Assembly: GCA_010672825.2 (NCBI GenBank)
Contig: JAAHFU020000002.1
Coordinates: 1,872,001 to 1,936,000 of the forward strand
Direction of reading: 5' to 3'
Source of the DNA: Leptolyngbya sp. SIO1E4
GTDB taxonomy: Bacteria > Cyanobacteriota > Cyanobacteriia > Phormidesmidales > Phormidesmidaceae
Length of the DNA: 64,000 nucleotides
The notes under the pieces are model-generated. The model did not search any database. It worked only from the letters and a program-made list of their open reading frames with translations, and was not told where the DNA came from. Position 1 is the stretch's first letter. Each line of letters begins with the position of its first letter. A program made the position numbers and the translations under genes. Of this stretch, positions 34,994-43,917 are shown in pieces.

Positions 34994-35160
34994 GCGATCG
35001 CGATTGCCCGCCTACGTCACAAAAGCACTATGTGTCCTCCGAGGAGTACCGGGCTCAGTTGGTGCAAGATGGAGAACGGCGCTTCCAGGAGTGGCACACG
35101 GCTTTCCTGAACTATCAAAAAGCATTTCTAAAAGAGATGGCCCAGCAGCGTAAGCGCTAG
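34990..35160 (+). CDS. 56-residue protein, second gene of the gvpK operon
   Basis: Starts in the ATGA overlap with the previous gene. 56 residues: MSDRDCPPTSQKHYVSSEE, then a helix rich in charged and aromatic residues (YRAQLVQDGERRFQEWHTAF and LNYQKAFLKEMAQQRKR). No known domain. In some cyanobacteria a small gene, gvpX, lies just before gvpK; a relation cannot be shown from sequence. The stop is 9 bp before the gvpK start. Confidence 0.55.
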   Translation: MSDRDCPPTSQKHYVSSEEYRAQLVQDGERRFQEWHTAFLNYQKAFLKEMAQQRKR

Positions 35161-35169
35161 GCTGAAGCG

Positions 35170-35643
35170 ATGACATCACAGGATTTTTTGGCACCGCGCG
35201 ATGGCGATCGCCCCCTTACCAACTCTGGCAACTCTGATGCTGGTTTGGCTCCGCTACTGCTTACCGTAGCGGAACTTGTTCGTCAATTAATGGAAGCGCA
35301 AGTGATTCGGCGCATGGAGTCGGGGAATTTGGGCGATGACGATCTGGATCGGGCCGCTGAAAGCCTGCGGCGACTTGAAGCCGAAATTGTTGGCCTCTGC
35401 GAAGTATTCGACATTGATCCTGCAGATCTCAATATTGATTTAGGGGAGATGGGAACACTATTGCCCGGCACCGGAGGTTATTACCCCGGTGAACCGTCTG
35501 CGTCTCCCTCGCTTCTAGAACTGTTAGATCGATTATTGGACACTGGCGTGGTTGTTGAGGGTGAGGTTGATTTGGGGTTGGCTCAGCTCAATCTGATTCA
35601 GGCAAAGTTGCGGTTGATATTGACGTCTAAACCCTTGAACTAA
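35170..35643 (+). CDS. gvpK: Gas vesicle protein GvpK
   Basis: 157 residues with the GvpK pattern: LLLTVAELVRQLMEAQVIRRM, an acidic helix ESLRRLEAEIVGLCEVFDIDPADLNIDLGEMGTLL, and the C-terminal block SLLELLDRLLDTGVVVEGEVDLGLAQLNLIQAKL, which is related to the GvpA/J fold. GvpK is needed for gas vesicle assembly in the bacteria tested, in the cytoplasm at nucleation. It lies between a 56-residue gene and gvpF, 9 and 20 bp apart. The usual neighbours gvpA, gvpC, gvpN and gvpJ are not in the window. Confidence 0.9.
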   Translation: MTSQDFLAPRDGDRPLTNSGNSDAGLAPLLLTVAELVRQLMEAQVIRRMESGNLGDDDLDRAAESLRRLEAEIVGLCEVFDIDPADLNIDLGEMGTLLPGTGGYYPGEPSASPSLLELLDRLLDTGVVVEGEVDLGLAQLNLIQAKLRLILTSKPLN

Positions 35644-35663
35644 TAGATGAATGGGGAACTACC

Positions 35664-36407
35664 ATGGCTCAACCTTTGTATCTATATGGTATTTTTCCGG
35701 CACCTGGGCCGAGTCACCTAGAGATTAGTGGGTTAGATGATCAGCCCGTTGCCACCCATCTGATTGAAGAGTTCGCCTTCCTTTATTCCCCAGCGCAGCA
35801 GACTCGGTACTTAGCGAGCCGTAAAAACCTGTTGGGTCATGAGCGGGTATTAGAAGCCGCGATGCAACAGGGCGATCGCACCTTACTTCCCCTGCAGTTT
35901 GGCCTGGTCATTGAAACTTGGGAACGAGTGAGGCAAGAACTGATCGACCCCCATGGAGATGGGCTCAAGCGTTTATTCAGCAAGCTCAATGGCCATCGTG
36001 AAGTGAGCGTCAAAGTCTTGTGGCAGCCCGATCAGGAACTCAACCAGTTAATGGCAGAAAATGATGCGCTGCGGCAAGAGCGCGATCGCCTTGAAGGGCA
36101 ACCCCTGAGTATGGATCAGGTGGTGACCATTGGGCAGGCCATTGAACAAGCAGTTGAAGGTCGCAAAGAAGGTATTATCAATGCCTTTCGAGAGACTCTG
36201 AATCCGTTTGCGATAGATGTCGCTGAGAATACCCCCCTCACCGACACCATGATTTACAACGCCGCTTACCTGATTCCTTGGGAGGCAGAGCCAGAATTTG
36301 GGCGCGAGATCGAAGCGATCGATGCCCAGTTTGAAGATCGTCTCCGCATCCGTTACAACAACTTTACTGCCCCCTTTAACTTTGCTCAGCTAGATAGGCT
36401 GGGGTAG
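35664..36407 (+). CDS. gvpF: Gas vesicle protein GvpF/GvpL family
   Basis: 247 residues. The N-terminal ferredoxin-like half starts MAQPLYLYGIFPAPG and includes YLASRKNLLGHERVLEAAMQQ, TLLPLQFGLVIETWERVRQEL; the second half has the helical segment LNQLMAENDALRQERDRLEG and ends in MIYNAAYLIPWEAEPEFGREIEAID. GvpF is a structural and chaperone-like gas-vesicle protein facing the gas space or nucleation complex. GGGGAA precedes the ATG. It is the last gene of the small operon; the stop codon is inside a short TAGCG/CGCTA hairpin. Confidence 0.88.
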   Translation: MAQPLYLYGIFPAPGPSHLEISGLDDQPVATHLIEEFAFLYSPAQQTRYLASRKNLLGHERVLEAAMQQGDRTLLPLQFGLVIETWERVRQELIDPHGDGLKRLFSKLNGHREVSVKVLWQPDQELNQLMAENDALRQERDRLEGQPLSMDQVVTIGQAIEQAVEGRKEGIINAFRETLNPFAIDVAENTPLTDTMIYNAAYLIPWEAEPEFGREIEAIDAQFEDRLRIRYNNFTAPFNFAQLDRLG

Positions 36408-36528
36408 CGCAAGCGCTAGGCGAATAGGTCAACTTGGGCGCAAGCAGATAGCAGAACATGAAAGGGCGCAAGGCCAACAGTCATATGCAATTGCCCTTTG
36501 ACGCATCCACCCATCCACGCTTCTGCCT

Positions 36529-37083
36529 TTAGACCGTCATGATGTCTTTTTCCTTATCCTTCAAGGCTTCGTCTACTTGAGCAACGTATTTGTCAGTGAG
36601 CTTCTGGACTTGCTCTTGTAAATCACGTGACTCATCTTCAGACAGGTCACCTGCTTTTTCTTGTTTACGAAACAGGTCAATGCCGTCTCGGCGAACATTG
36701 CGTACAGACACCCGCCCCTCTTCAGCGTACTTGTTGGCAACTTTGACAAATTCTTTGCGGCGTTCACTGGTCAGGGGAGGGATGTTCAGGCGGATAAGCT
36801 TCCCGTCGTTATTGGGGACTAAGCCGATATCGGACATGGAAATTGCCTTTTCAATCAGCCCTAGGGAGCTTGGGTCAAACACTTGAATCATCAGCGTGCT
36901 TGCATCGGGGGTGCTGATGTTAGCCAGTGACTTGAGCGGGGTTGGGCTACCGTAGTAGTCCACCATCACCCGATCGAGTAGGGACGAATTTGCTCGCCCG
37001 GTACGGATGGTGTTGAACGCTCGGCGCGTTGCCTCCACCGCATTTTGCATGGCTAATTCAATGTCACTTAAGTTAGCTAACTT
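36529..37083 (-). CDS. frr: Ribosome recycling factor
   Basis: 184 residues from the GTG at 37083, chosen because it gives [19 protein letters not shown], the family start and length, and because GGAGAA lies upstream; a longer ATG start at 37119 would put 12 extra residues within pyrH. The three-helix stem and small beta domain are intact: [47 protein letters not shown] and [12 protein letters not shown]. It splits post-termination ribosomes with EF-G. The start overlaps the pyrH end by 11 bases, so the pair is translationally coupled. Confidence 0.95.
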   Translation of the reverse strand, partial: KLANLSDIELAMQNAVEATRRAFNTIRTGRANSSLLDRVMVDYYGSPTPLKSLANISTPDASTLMIQVFDPSSLGLIEKAISMSDIGLVPNNDGKLIRLNIPPLTSERRKEFVKVANKYAEEGRVSVRNVRRDGIDLFRKQEKAGDLSEDESRDLQEQVQKLTDKYVAQVDEALKDKEKDIMTV

Positions 37084-37801
37084 CACAGGATTCTCCCACA
37101 ATTGTGCCAATTGACTCACCCATCACCGCCCGACCAATATTTCCAGGCACGGATAGGTCAAATATCATGATAGGAATGCTGTTATCTTTGCACAGGGCGA
37201 TCGCCGTCCCATCCATAACTTTGAGATCATGGGTTAAGACGTGGCCATAGGTCAAACTGGTGAACCGTTTAGCCTTTGGGTTCAGCTTGGGGTCAGAATC
37301 GTAAACCCCATCTACTTTGGTTCCCTTAAAGACCACGTCTGCCCCAATTTCAGCTGCCCGCAGCGCAGCCGTGGTGTCTGTCGTAAAAAAGGGATTGCCG
37401 GAACCTGCCCCAAAAATGACCACACGAGACTTTTCAAGGTGGCGAATGGCCCGGCGGCGAATGTACGGTTCTGCAACCTCCTGCATCGTAATTGCTGTCT
37501 GTACCCGCGTGGGGGTTCCATTTCGCTCGATTGCGTCCTGGAGGGTCATAGCATTCATGACCGTTGCCAGCATTCCGATATAGTCAGCGGTGGCTCGATC
37601 CATACCGGCAGCAGCCCCTTTTAGGCCCCTAAAAATATTGCCACCGCCGACGACGATGGCAATCTGGATTCCTTGTTTGACAACTTCAGAAACTTCTTCT
37701 GCGATCGCTTGCACAATGGCGGGATCAATACCATAGGAGAGCTGGCCCATCAGGGCTTCACCGCTTAGTTTGAGTAGTACTCGTTTGTAGGTATTCCCCA
37801 T
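37073..37801 (-). CDS. pyrH: UMP kinase
   Basis: 242 residues of the amino-acid-kinase fold. It phosphorylates UMP to UDP with ATP as a hexamer. Visible motifs: [12 protein letters not shown] (P-loop-like Lys), [79 protein letters not shown], and [21 protein letters not shown]. Standard length. First gene of the pyrH-frr operon found in most bacteria. Confidence 0.97.
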   Translation of the reverse strand: MGNTYKRVLLKLSGEALMGQLSYGIDPAIVQAIAEEVSEVVKQGIQIAIVVGGGNIFRGLKGAAAGMDRATADYIGMLATVMNAMTLQDAIERNGTPTRVQTAITMQEVAEPYIRRRAIRHLEKSRVVIFGAGSGNPFFTTDTTAALRAAEIGADVVFKGTKVDGVYDSDPKLNPKAKRFTSLTYGHVLTHDLKVMDGTAIALCKDNSIPIMIFDLSVPGNIGRAVMGESIGTIVGESCEVS

Positions 37802-37982
37802 TTTTTTATCCCTGGCCGACTACCCCAGGATTCCCATTACATCTAACCATATCTAGTCAATTTCTGGTCTGGTCTAATGCTTGAACATAGAGAAGCTGCG
37901 TCATTTACACTACACGCCTGCCTGCATCTTAAACAATACCGCTTGGCAATACCATTGCCACCTGAATGTGTAGAAGGCAAAA

Positions 37983-38046
37983 GGTAGAAACCACAAGGCG
38001 GAAGCAAGGCTTGATTAGAGGGTGGTTTTGTTATCTGGACTGTCCT
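37983..38046. repeat. Right-end fragment related to repeat family 2
   Basis: GTAGAAACC followed by a diverged middle and then AGGGTGGTTTTGTTATCTGGACTGTC matches the right end of 31518-31636. The left half is missing. Confidence 0.45.
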
Positions 38047-38129
38047 GTCTTACCACAAATGCAGGGTGTGCTCTATCTGAATGGGAACTGCTTTACCGTC
38101 TAGTAATAGCAGTGTGCAGGCTAATCAAG

Positions 38130-38202
38130 CACACCCTAGACCCCAAACCCCAGACCCTGTCTTGACCCAGATGTACTGGACTCAACTGAACAAGGCCATA
38201 AG
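38130..38202 (-). repeat. Dispersed repeat family 1, copy D (inverted)
   Basis: The run CACCCTAGACCCCAAACCCC followed by CAGACCCT is the exact reverse complement of part of 16489-16591; the second half matches 24911-24977. It links the two subtypes of the family. Confidence 0.75.
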
Positions 38203-38239
38203 GCGAGTAAGGTGTTGAAATTCAAGCCGTCTGACGGGG

Positions 38240-39700
38240 TTAATGAACTGCCGGTTGGGCAAAGTGATCAATCTCATCAAACACCCGCTGAATCTCCGCT
38301 GCGGTTGTAAACGGGTTCAGCAAAACAACTTTTAGCCAGTTTTGCCCGCGATACTTCGGCACTGACACAAAGGCCTCACCCTTTTGCCACAAATGGGCCT
38401 GTAATGCGGCATTCCAGCTATCCCACTCTGCAGGAGATACCCAATCTGGACAGCCCCGAAAACAGACTAGATTCATCTCTGGTTGACTGGCTAACTCTAA
38501 ATACGATCGCTGCTGCACAGCGGCGACAAACTGCTCTGTTAGGGCATAACTTGCCTCAATCAGGGTCCCATAGCCCTGTCGCCCTAAATGTTGTAACGAC
38601 AGCCACAGCTTCAATACATCGGCGTGGCGGGTGCCCTGCACCGTGATCTCCCCAAGATTCACCCAGTCCTTTTCTGTGTTCATATAGGGCGCAACCAGTT
38701 GGAAATGGTGATACAGGGCGTTTACGTTGCGGAACAGGACTGAGGCGCAGGTCTTGGTCACATAAAGCCATTTTTGAGGATTAAAGGTAACCGAATCTGC
38801 CTGTTCGATGCCTTGCAAGCGATCACGATATTGCTCTGAGAATACCAGCGCCCCACCATAGGCCGCATCCACATGGAACCATAGATCATGGGCTTGGGCG
38901 GTCGCGGCTATCTCTGCCAAAGGGTCAATATTGCCCGTGACCGTTGTGCCCGCAGTGGCCACCACAGCAAAGGGCTGTTGCCCTTTCTGGTGTGCCTGGG
39001 CAATGGCTGCCTGCAAGCTGTCCACGTCCATCTGAGAATTACTGTTGGTCGGAATCGCGATGGCAGCATCAACCCCAAGACCCAGCATCATTGCGGCCTT
39101 TTTAATTGACGTGTGCGCCACAGCTGAGGTAAAAAAAACCGGCGGTTTCTCTAACCCTGCTAGCCCCGTTTTCACAATGCCAAGCTTGACATTGCGCGCC
39201 ACTGCCAGTGCCTGCAGATTCGCCAAACTGCCTCCACTCACCAACACGCCCCCGGCGGTATCACCGAGGCCAAACAGTCGCGCAATGGCTCGCAGCAGCA
39301 GGGGCTCTAGCCGTGAGAACAAAGGCGACATCTCGACACTCAACATGTTGTTGTTGAGGGCAGCCGCCACCCAATCTCCCACGATAGAAAACGTCGTTGG
39401 CAGTGGATCCATATGCCCCATATAGCCAGGATGGGCAGGATTCATGGCCGTTGCCAGCACGGCATTCACCTGCTCTAGCAGGGCGCTCACCTCCGTTGGC
39501 CCATCCGGAATGGTGATCTCAGGCAAGGCTTGAGGGTAGGGTAGCGGTGGGCGGCTCGCAGCTTTGGTCAGGGCGTCCAAAATTTGGCCCGTAACCTGCT
39601 GCAGCAACGGTTCGATGGCCTGTCGGTTTCTGCCTGTAGGGTCGATAAAAGCGGTCGGGGGGAGTCCTGAGAAATCCAATGTGGGTGCTTGATACAACAC
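38240..39700 (-). CDS. PLP-dependent group II decarboxylase
   Basis: 486 residues. The aspartate-aminotransferase-fold core has [13 protein letters not shown] near the N-terminus, [32 protein letters not shown], the cofactor-contacting [13 protein letters not shown], and the Schiff-base Lys in FNPQKWLYV. This is the decarboxylase family of glutamate, aspartate, diaminobutyrate and aromatic amino acids; the substrate cannot be told by eye. Candidates are aspartate-1-decarboxylase (beta-alanine for pantothenate) or diaminobutyrate decarboxylase. No operon partner. coaBC, also in the CoA pathway, lies 6 kb away but on its own. Confidence 0.88.
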   Translation of the reverse strand: MLYQAPTLDFSGLPPTAFIDPTGRNRQAIEPLLQQVTGQILDALTKAASRPPLPYPQALPEITIPDGPTEVSALLEQVNAVLATAMNPAHPGYMGHMDPLPTTFSIVGDWVAAALNNNMLSVEMSPLFSRLEPLLLRAIARLFGLGDTAGGVLVSGGSLANLQALAVARNVKLGIVKTGLAGLEKPPVFFTSAVAHTSIKKAAMMLGLGVDAAIAIPTNSNSQMDVDSLQAAIAQAHQKGQQPFAVVATAGTTVTGNIDPLAEIAATAQAHDLWFHVDAAYGGALVFSEQYRDRLQGIEQADSVTFNPQKWLYVTKTCASVLFRNVNALYHHFQLVAPYMNTEKDWVNLGEITVQGTRHADVLKLWLSLQHLGRQGYGTLIEASYALTEQFVAAVQQRSYLELASQPEMNLVCFRGCPDWVSPAEWDSWNAALQAHLWQKGEAFVSVPKYRGQNWLKVVLLNPFTTAAEIQRVFDEIDHFAQPAVH

Positions 39701-39738
39701 TACTGATTGTGAACGATGATGCTTGCCTAGATGCTTAC

Positions 39739-42414
39739 CTAAGCGTTGCTCGTAATCGCCTGCAGCGCATTTTCAAGGGTGTCTAGGCCACAACCGATAT
39801 TGCTTTTAGCCCAGTCAAGTAGCCTGGAAACTCTCTCGCCTTGAGGGGTTGAAGCCTCGCCTAAATTACCGCGAGGAGCATCTAGGGCAAAGACCAATTT
39901 CTCAAAGTCGGAGGTGGCTAAATTACTGAGGGTGTCAAATAGCTTTATCCGCTGCATGGGGTCATCTTGCAGGGTTTGAATGGGCCAGGAGTCCTTGCAG
40001 TTTTCAGGATGAAAGCTGCTGCTCTCCGCCAAGGGAGGGTAATCATTCTTGTCGGCCTCCGGGTCATAAACAGGGTCGCTGAAACCCAGGATCAATTGGC
40101 GAACATCCACCATCTCAAAGCATTTTTGGCATTGAATTTTTTCTTGACCTTTGTCGATAAAGCGATGCAGCACATTGAGCGGGAAGAACTGAGGGGCATC
40201 ACCCGCCTGCCAGAGATCGCACTGACAAGGAATGAGTTTGTTGACGCGCATGCGATCGTAGGAGTCATTGATTTTGTCAACCTCATGGATAATGACCGTG
40301 ACCAGGTCTTTCGGGCGCTTGCCGCAGACGCGGATATGGATCTCACCTTTGTGATACAGCTCAATGATCTCAGCCTGAGCAGAGCCGTTGTTGAGAACGA
40401 CACCACTTTTCCAGACGAGTCGCTGACCAGCAATAAATTTATGCATCTCAACGATAAAGCGAGTGAGAATGCCTTTAGGCATGAATCCGTAACGGTAACG
40501 GAGCAGCAGGGTTGGCGGTTCATCCCAGTTATAGGCGGGTTTATTGCTGCTCAGAAGTTGAGGGGCAATGTACTGGTCATCGGTGCCAGGAATTTGATAA
40601 CAGAGCTTGAACCGCATCATGAGCTGTAGCAGTTCATCGCGCATGTCCGCATATTCGTCATCGCTCCAAACGATGTCGAGGTGGGTACGGGTGAAGCGGC
40701 CAAGGTTGTCGTAGATTTCCTTTGTATCAAGGGCTTTATAGACAGCGGCAGTGCCCCATTCAGGTTTAAGAATGACCGTATGCTTGAGAATGGGGTCTTT
40801 TTGAAAATGCAGGCAAACCCCTAAGTCGTGGAGATATTCACTCAGCTGAAGCTGATCGGCTTGATGCGTAAACCCGTTTGCTTCACAAATTCGATAATAT
40901 TCCACTAAAGAAATATAGTTTCGCTGATCGGTTTCTAAGGCCCGTCGAATATCCACCCATTTCTTGGGCAAACGGGTTCCAACATGGGGTAAATCAGTGA
41001 TGTACTGCTGAATCTTCCGCCTGATTTCATCCAGACCCCGATTCGTTTTCAGATTCGTGGCCAGAGTCTCCCGGAAGTTGTTAAATTCGCCCCGCAGTTG
41101 CCCTTCGTTGACGTCGCAATGCCGATCTTGTTTTTCATTTTTAACAATGAAGACAGGGCTACTGTCACTGAGCAGTTCAACAATGCTGAGCCAGTAGTAG
41201 AAATCGGTGTTGTCTTGCCGAGTATCGACCACAAGGGCGTAGAGAGAGCGTTTGGTCAAGAAAAATTGATGGGTGGCATGGTAAATTTCTTGTCCGCCAA
41301 AATCCCAAATATTGGTGCGGAAAACGGTTCCATCCGGCAACTCAAAGTCCCAGCGAATAACATCAATCCCTTCAGTAGAGACTTCGTGGGAGTCTAGTTC
41401 ATAGCTGGGGTCAACAATCTTTTTAGCCAGGGATGTCTTGCCAGCCCCCCCCTCACCCACAATGATGAGCTTGGCCTCGTAAACATAGTCTTTACCTTGT
41501 TCTAGCTGCTGCCGCAGGTAATTGAGGACACTTTGTGTTCCTTCCCAAACAATCTCTGGGGGGGGATCTTCGAATTGGTTTCCGTAGAGTTCCAGCTTTT
41601 CGAGCTTCTGGAGCCTGCCGATTTCAGGCGGCAATGCATTCAATTGGTTGCCCACCAGGTCAAGTTGTTGCAGGTGGGTGAGCTGTCCAATTTCAGGGGG
41701 CAATACACTCAGCTGATTGCTGACCAGGTCGAGCTGTTGCAGGTGGGTGAGTTGCCCGATTTCGGGCGGTAGGGCTCTCAGTTGATTATCAATGAGATCA
41801 AGCTGTTGAAGATGGGTGAGATGCCCAATTTCGGGCGGCAACACACTCAGCTGGTTACTCACCAGGTCAAGCTGCTGCAGATGAATCAGCTGTCTGATTT
41901 CGGGCGGCAGCGCTCTTAATTGGTTGTAGCTGAGGTCGAGCTGCTGCAGATGAATCAGCTGTCTGATTTCAGGGAGCAGTGCCTGCAGTTGATTATTGAA
42001 AAGGTCAAGCTGCTGCAGATTAGTGAGCTGTCTGATTTCGGGCGGCAATATGCTGAGCTGATTTGAGCCTAGGTCAAGCTTCTGCAGATTGATAAGCTGC
42101 CCAATTTCGGGGGGCAGTGATCTTAATTGGTTGTAGCTGAGGTCAAGCTGCTGCAGTTTGGTAAGCCGTCCGATTTCAGGGGGCAGCATCCTCATCTGGT
42201 TGGAACGCAGATCAAGTTGTCGAAGATGAATGAGTTGCCCAATTTCAGGGGGCAGCGTACTGAGTTGATTCGAGCCGAGGTTCAGCTGCCGCAGATTTGT
42301 TAGCTGTCCGATTTCGGGAGGTAGCTTCCTTAGTTGGTTGCGCCCTAAATCAAGGGCAGTCCAACCTTCTGCAGCAGCTTGATCAATCAGCCTCTGTAGG
42401 GGGTCTCGGGCCAT
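39739..42414 (-). CDS. LRR-Roc-COR (ROCO) protein with a C-terminal adaptor-like domain
   Basis: 891 residues. Twelve 23-residue leucine-rich repeats (about 18-295, consensus [23 protein letters not shown]). Then a Roc GTPase (about 308-470) with P-loop GEGGAGKTS and switch DFGGQE, though the NKxD base-recognition motif reads KNEKQD. A COR dimerisation domain follows to about 720, then a Cys cluster (IPCQCDLW and IQCQKCFEM) that may bind a metal. The last 70 residues ([20 protein letters not shown], then [20 protein letters not shown]) look like small death-like/effector-associated domains of cyanobacterial conflict NTPases (inference). Bacterial ROCO proteins are GTP-driven switches. No effector gene is adjacent. 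Confidence 0.88.
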   Translation of the reverse strand: MARDPLQRLIDQAAAEGWTALDLGRNQLRKLPPEIGQLTNLRQLNLGSNQLSTLPPEIGQLIHLRQLDLRSNQMRMLPPEIGRLTKLQQLDLSYNQLRSLPPEIGQLINLQKLDLGSNQLSILPPEIRQLTNLQQLDLFNNQLQALLPEIRQLIHLQQLDLSYNQLRALPPEIRQLIHLQQLDLVSNQLSVLPPEIGHLTHLQQLDLIDNQLRALPPEIGQLTHLQQLDLVSNQLSVLPPEIGQLTHLQQLDLVGNQLNALPPEIGRLQKLEKLELYGNQFEDPPPEIVWEGTQSVLNYLRQQLEQGKDYVYEAKLIIVGEGGAGKTSLAKKIVDPSYELDSHEVSTEGIDVIRWDFELPDGTVFRTNIWDFGGQEIYHATHQFFLTKRSLYALVVDTRQDNTDFYYWLSIVELLSDSSPVFIVKNEKQDRHCDVNEGQLRGEFNNFRETLATNLKTNRGLDEIRRKIQQYITDLPHVGTRLPKKWVDIRRALETDQRNYISLVEYYRICEANGFTHQADQLQLSEYLHDLGVCLHFQKDPILKHTVILKPEWGTAAVYKALDTKEIYDNLGRFTRTHLDIVWSDDEYADMRDELLQLMMRFKLCYQIPGTDDQYIAPQLLSSNKPAYNWDEPPTLLLRYRYGFMPKGILTRFIVEMHKFIAGQRLVWKSGVVLNNGSAQAEIIELYHKGEIHIRVCGKRPKDLVTVIIHEVDKINDSYDRMRVNKLIPCQCDLWQAGDAPQFFPLNVLHRFIDKGQEKIQCQKCFEMVDVRQLILGFSDPVYDPEADKNDYPPLAESSSFHPENCKDSWPIQTLQDDPMQRIKLFDTLSNLATSDFEKLVFALDAPRGNLGEASTPQGERVSRLLDWAKSNIGCGLDTLENALQAITSNA

Positions 42415-42621
42415 CCGTCGGTATTGCTAAAAAGATCTCCCTCAGTCTTAGCAGCCAATGCCCAATTTGGCCCACCTTTTATCTCTAAGTTTAAATTCAA
42501 AGTTTGAATTTTCTCTTGGCAAGTGTTGAACACGGGCAATCGGGGTGATGACTTCTGGGCATCAACAAATCTTGAGGGTTAATTTTAGACAACATCTTAC
42601 TAGACGTCTATACCTCTGCCC

Positions 42622-43020
42622 TTACTGAGCTGCCTTATAGGCTGCCCACCCTCCTTGTTGGGAAATGTCTGGCCAGTTATGCTCATCAATTAAAGCCTTG
42701 GGGTACAGCATCGCGATCGCAACCTCTCCAGTTTCTAGGGTCACTTCTGCTGGGTACATGTGGGGGGGTTCTGTCGACACGAGATGATCGTACTGCTCAG
42801 GGGTCAGGGCGTAGAGTTCCCCTGGAATTGAGATGCCGCCGGTTGTCACAGCATAAATGCCGGGGTGCCAGCCACCTTTCACAGCATGCAGGCGGTAGTG
42901 GGGGGCAGTCTGTGCTTCTCGGATAAACTTGGCATCTTGTAGATTGCCATGATCCGGTTGCCCTCGCAGCGCCGAACCACAGATGAAAACCCACTTTTCG
43001 GTTTCAGCCGTCCCTGTCAT
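42622..43020 (-). CDS. Allophanate-hydrolase-C-like / gamma-glutamylcyclotransferase-fold protein
   Basis: 132 residues from ATG 43020, which has GGGGAG seven bases upstream; the open frame extends 21 codons further. It matches the C-terminal domain of allophanate hydrolase and related stand-alone proteins: VFICGSALRGQPDHGNL, TAPHYRLHAVKGGWHPGIY, GGISIPGELYAL, and the tail DISQQGGWAAYKA. The catalytic role of such small forms is unclear. It lies 52 bp downstream of the GntR gene and is divergent from an allantoate/carbamoyl amidohydrolase, so it probably works in ureide or carbamoyl-compound breakdown. Confidence 0.8.
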   Translation of the reverse strand: MTGTAETEKWVFICGSALRGQPDHGNLQDAKFIREAQTAPHYRLHAVKGGWHPGIYAVTTGGISIPGELYALTPEQYDHLVSTEPPHMYPAEVTLETGEVAIAMLYPKALIDEHNWPDISQQGGWAAYKAAQ

Positions 43021-43072
43021 GTCAATTCTCCCCATTGAATCAGCCCTTATCGTACCGGGCGCTGCTGCTTTT

Positions 43073-43768
43073 TTACTGCTCAACCGCGTTTGTTTGTAAT
43101 GCTTCTAGGGTGGCAACCACCCGCTGCTTGCTGGCCTCTAAATGGGCTTCAATCGTTGCCATCGCGGTGGGCAGCGATCGCGACTCAATGGCCCGATAGA
43201 TTTTGCGATGCTCTGTGCAAATTTCAAGCACCTTAGGGTTACTGCGAGTTGTTTGTACCCGTAGCAGCATCATCTTGTCAAACACCTGATCGAGCAAATC
43301 TGTCAGCCAAGGATTGCCTGCACTTTCAGCAATATGGCGGTGAAACTGATAGTCCAGATTTAACATTTCAAAGGTGTTCAGCGTTGAAGTTTGGCGCTGA
43401 ACAGCCCGTTCTGCCTGCGTAATCGTGAGTTCTAACTGTTGCAGCATCTCGTCACTGGCGTGGGTACAGGCTGCTTGAATGGCTGCTTTTTCTAGAGCAA
43501 TGCGGCAGTTGTAGAGATGGACGGCATCCTGGGTTGATACGGTGATGACCCGAATACCGCCGCCAGGGTCAGCTGCGACCAACCCTTCCCGCTGTAGCTG
43601 TCGGATGGCTTCCCGCACAGGGGTGCGGCTAACCCCGAGCTGCTTAGCCAGATGGGTTTCTACCAGGCGATCGCCTGCCGCCAACTCTCCTGACAAAATG
43701 TGGATGCGTAGGGCCTGATAAGTCTGTTCATGCAAGGCTTCTCGCCGGGGCAGCGGGTTCGGTTTCAT
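43073..43768 (-). CDS. GntR-family regulator, FCD subfamily
   Basis: 231 residues from ATG 43768, with GGAG upstream; two GTG codons just before it are alternatives. N-terminal winged helix: LHEQTYQALRIHILSGELAAGDRLVETHLAKQLGVSRTPVREAIRQLQREGLV. C-terminal FCD ligand domain (about 85-225) has the metal-binding Asp/His set in DYQFHRHIAESAGNPWL and HRKIYRAIESR, HLEAS. FCD regulators usually repress and release DNA on binding a small carboxylate or amide. It is divergent from the amidohydrolase at 43918, with a 13-bp palindrome between. It probably represses both transcripts and itself. Confidence 0.92.
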   Translation of the reverse strand: MKPNPLPRREALHEQTYQALRIHILSGELAAGDRLVETHLAKQLGVSRTPVREAIRQLQREGLVAADPGGGIRVITVSTQDAVHLYNCRIALEKAAIQAACTHASDEMLQQLELTITQAERAVQRQTSTLNTFEMLNLDYQFHRHIAESAGNPWLTDLLDQVFDKMMLLRVQTTRSNPKVLEICTEHRKIYRAIESRSLPTAMATIEAHLEASKQRVVATLEALQTNAVEQ

Positions 43769-43815
43769 CACCACTCCAAGCAGTCCTCTCCGTGAGCGTT
43801 AGGAAAACATCAGTT

Positions 43816-43857
43816 GTAGACAAGGTTACTGTGCGCTTAGTGTATACAGTATACGTT
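43816..43857 (+). promoter_or_regulatory. NtcA-activated promoter of the amidohydrolase gene
   Basis: GTAGACAAGGTTAC (43816-43829) is an exact GTAN8TAC NtcA box. Exactly 22 bases later comes TACGTT (43852-43857), a TAN3T -10 box. Predicted transcription start is near 43864, 54 bases before the ATG. Confidence 0.8.
43842..43854. promoter_or_regulatory. Probable GntR (FCD) operator
   Basis: GTATACAGTATAC is palindromic apart from its central base. FCD GntR regulators often use GTATAC-type operators. It lies between the NtcA box and the -10 and overlaps the -10 by three bases, so binding should block transcription of 43918. Confidence 0.7.
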
Positions 43858-43917
43858 GACAGTATCTGAGCTAAACCGTTGCCCATTGCTGGGTGCTCCA
43901 TTACCGCAGGAAGGACT

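Noticed and set aside
41600-42390. Regular 69-bp repeats that might suggest a CRISPR array
   Set aside because: They are in frame, encode leucine-rich repeats without unique spacers, and lie inside the ROCO gene.
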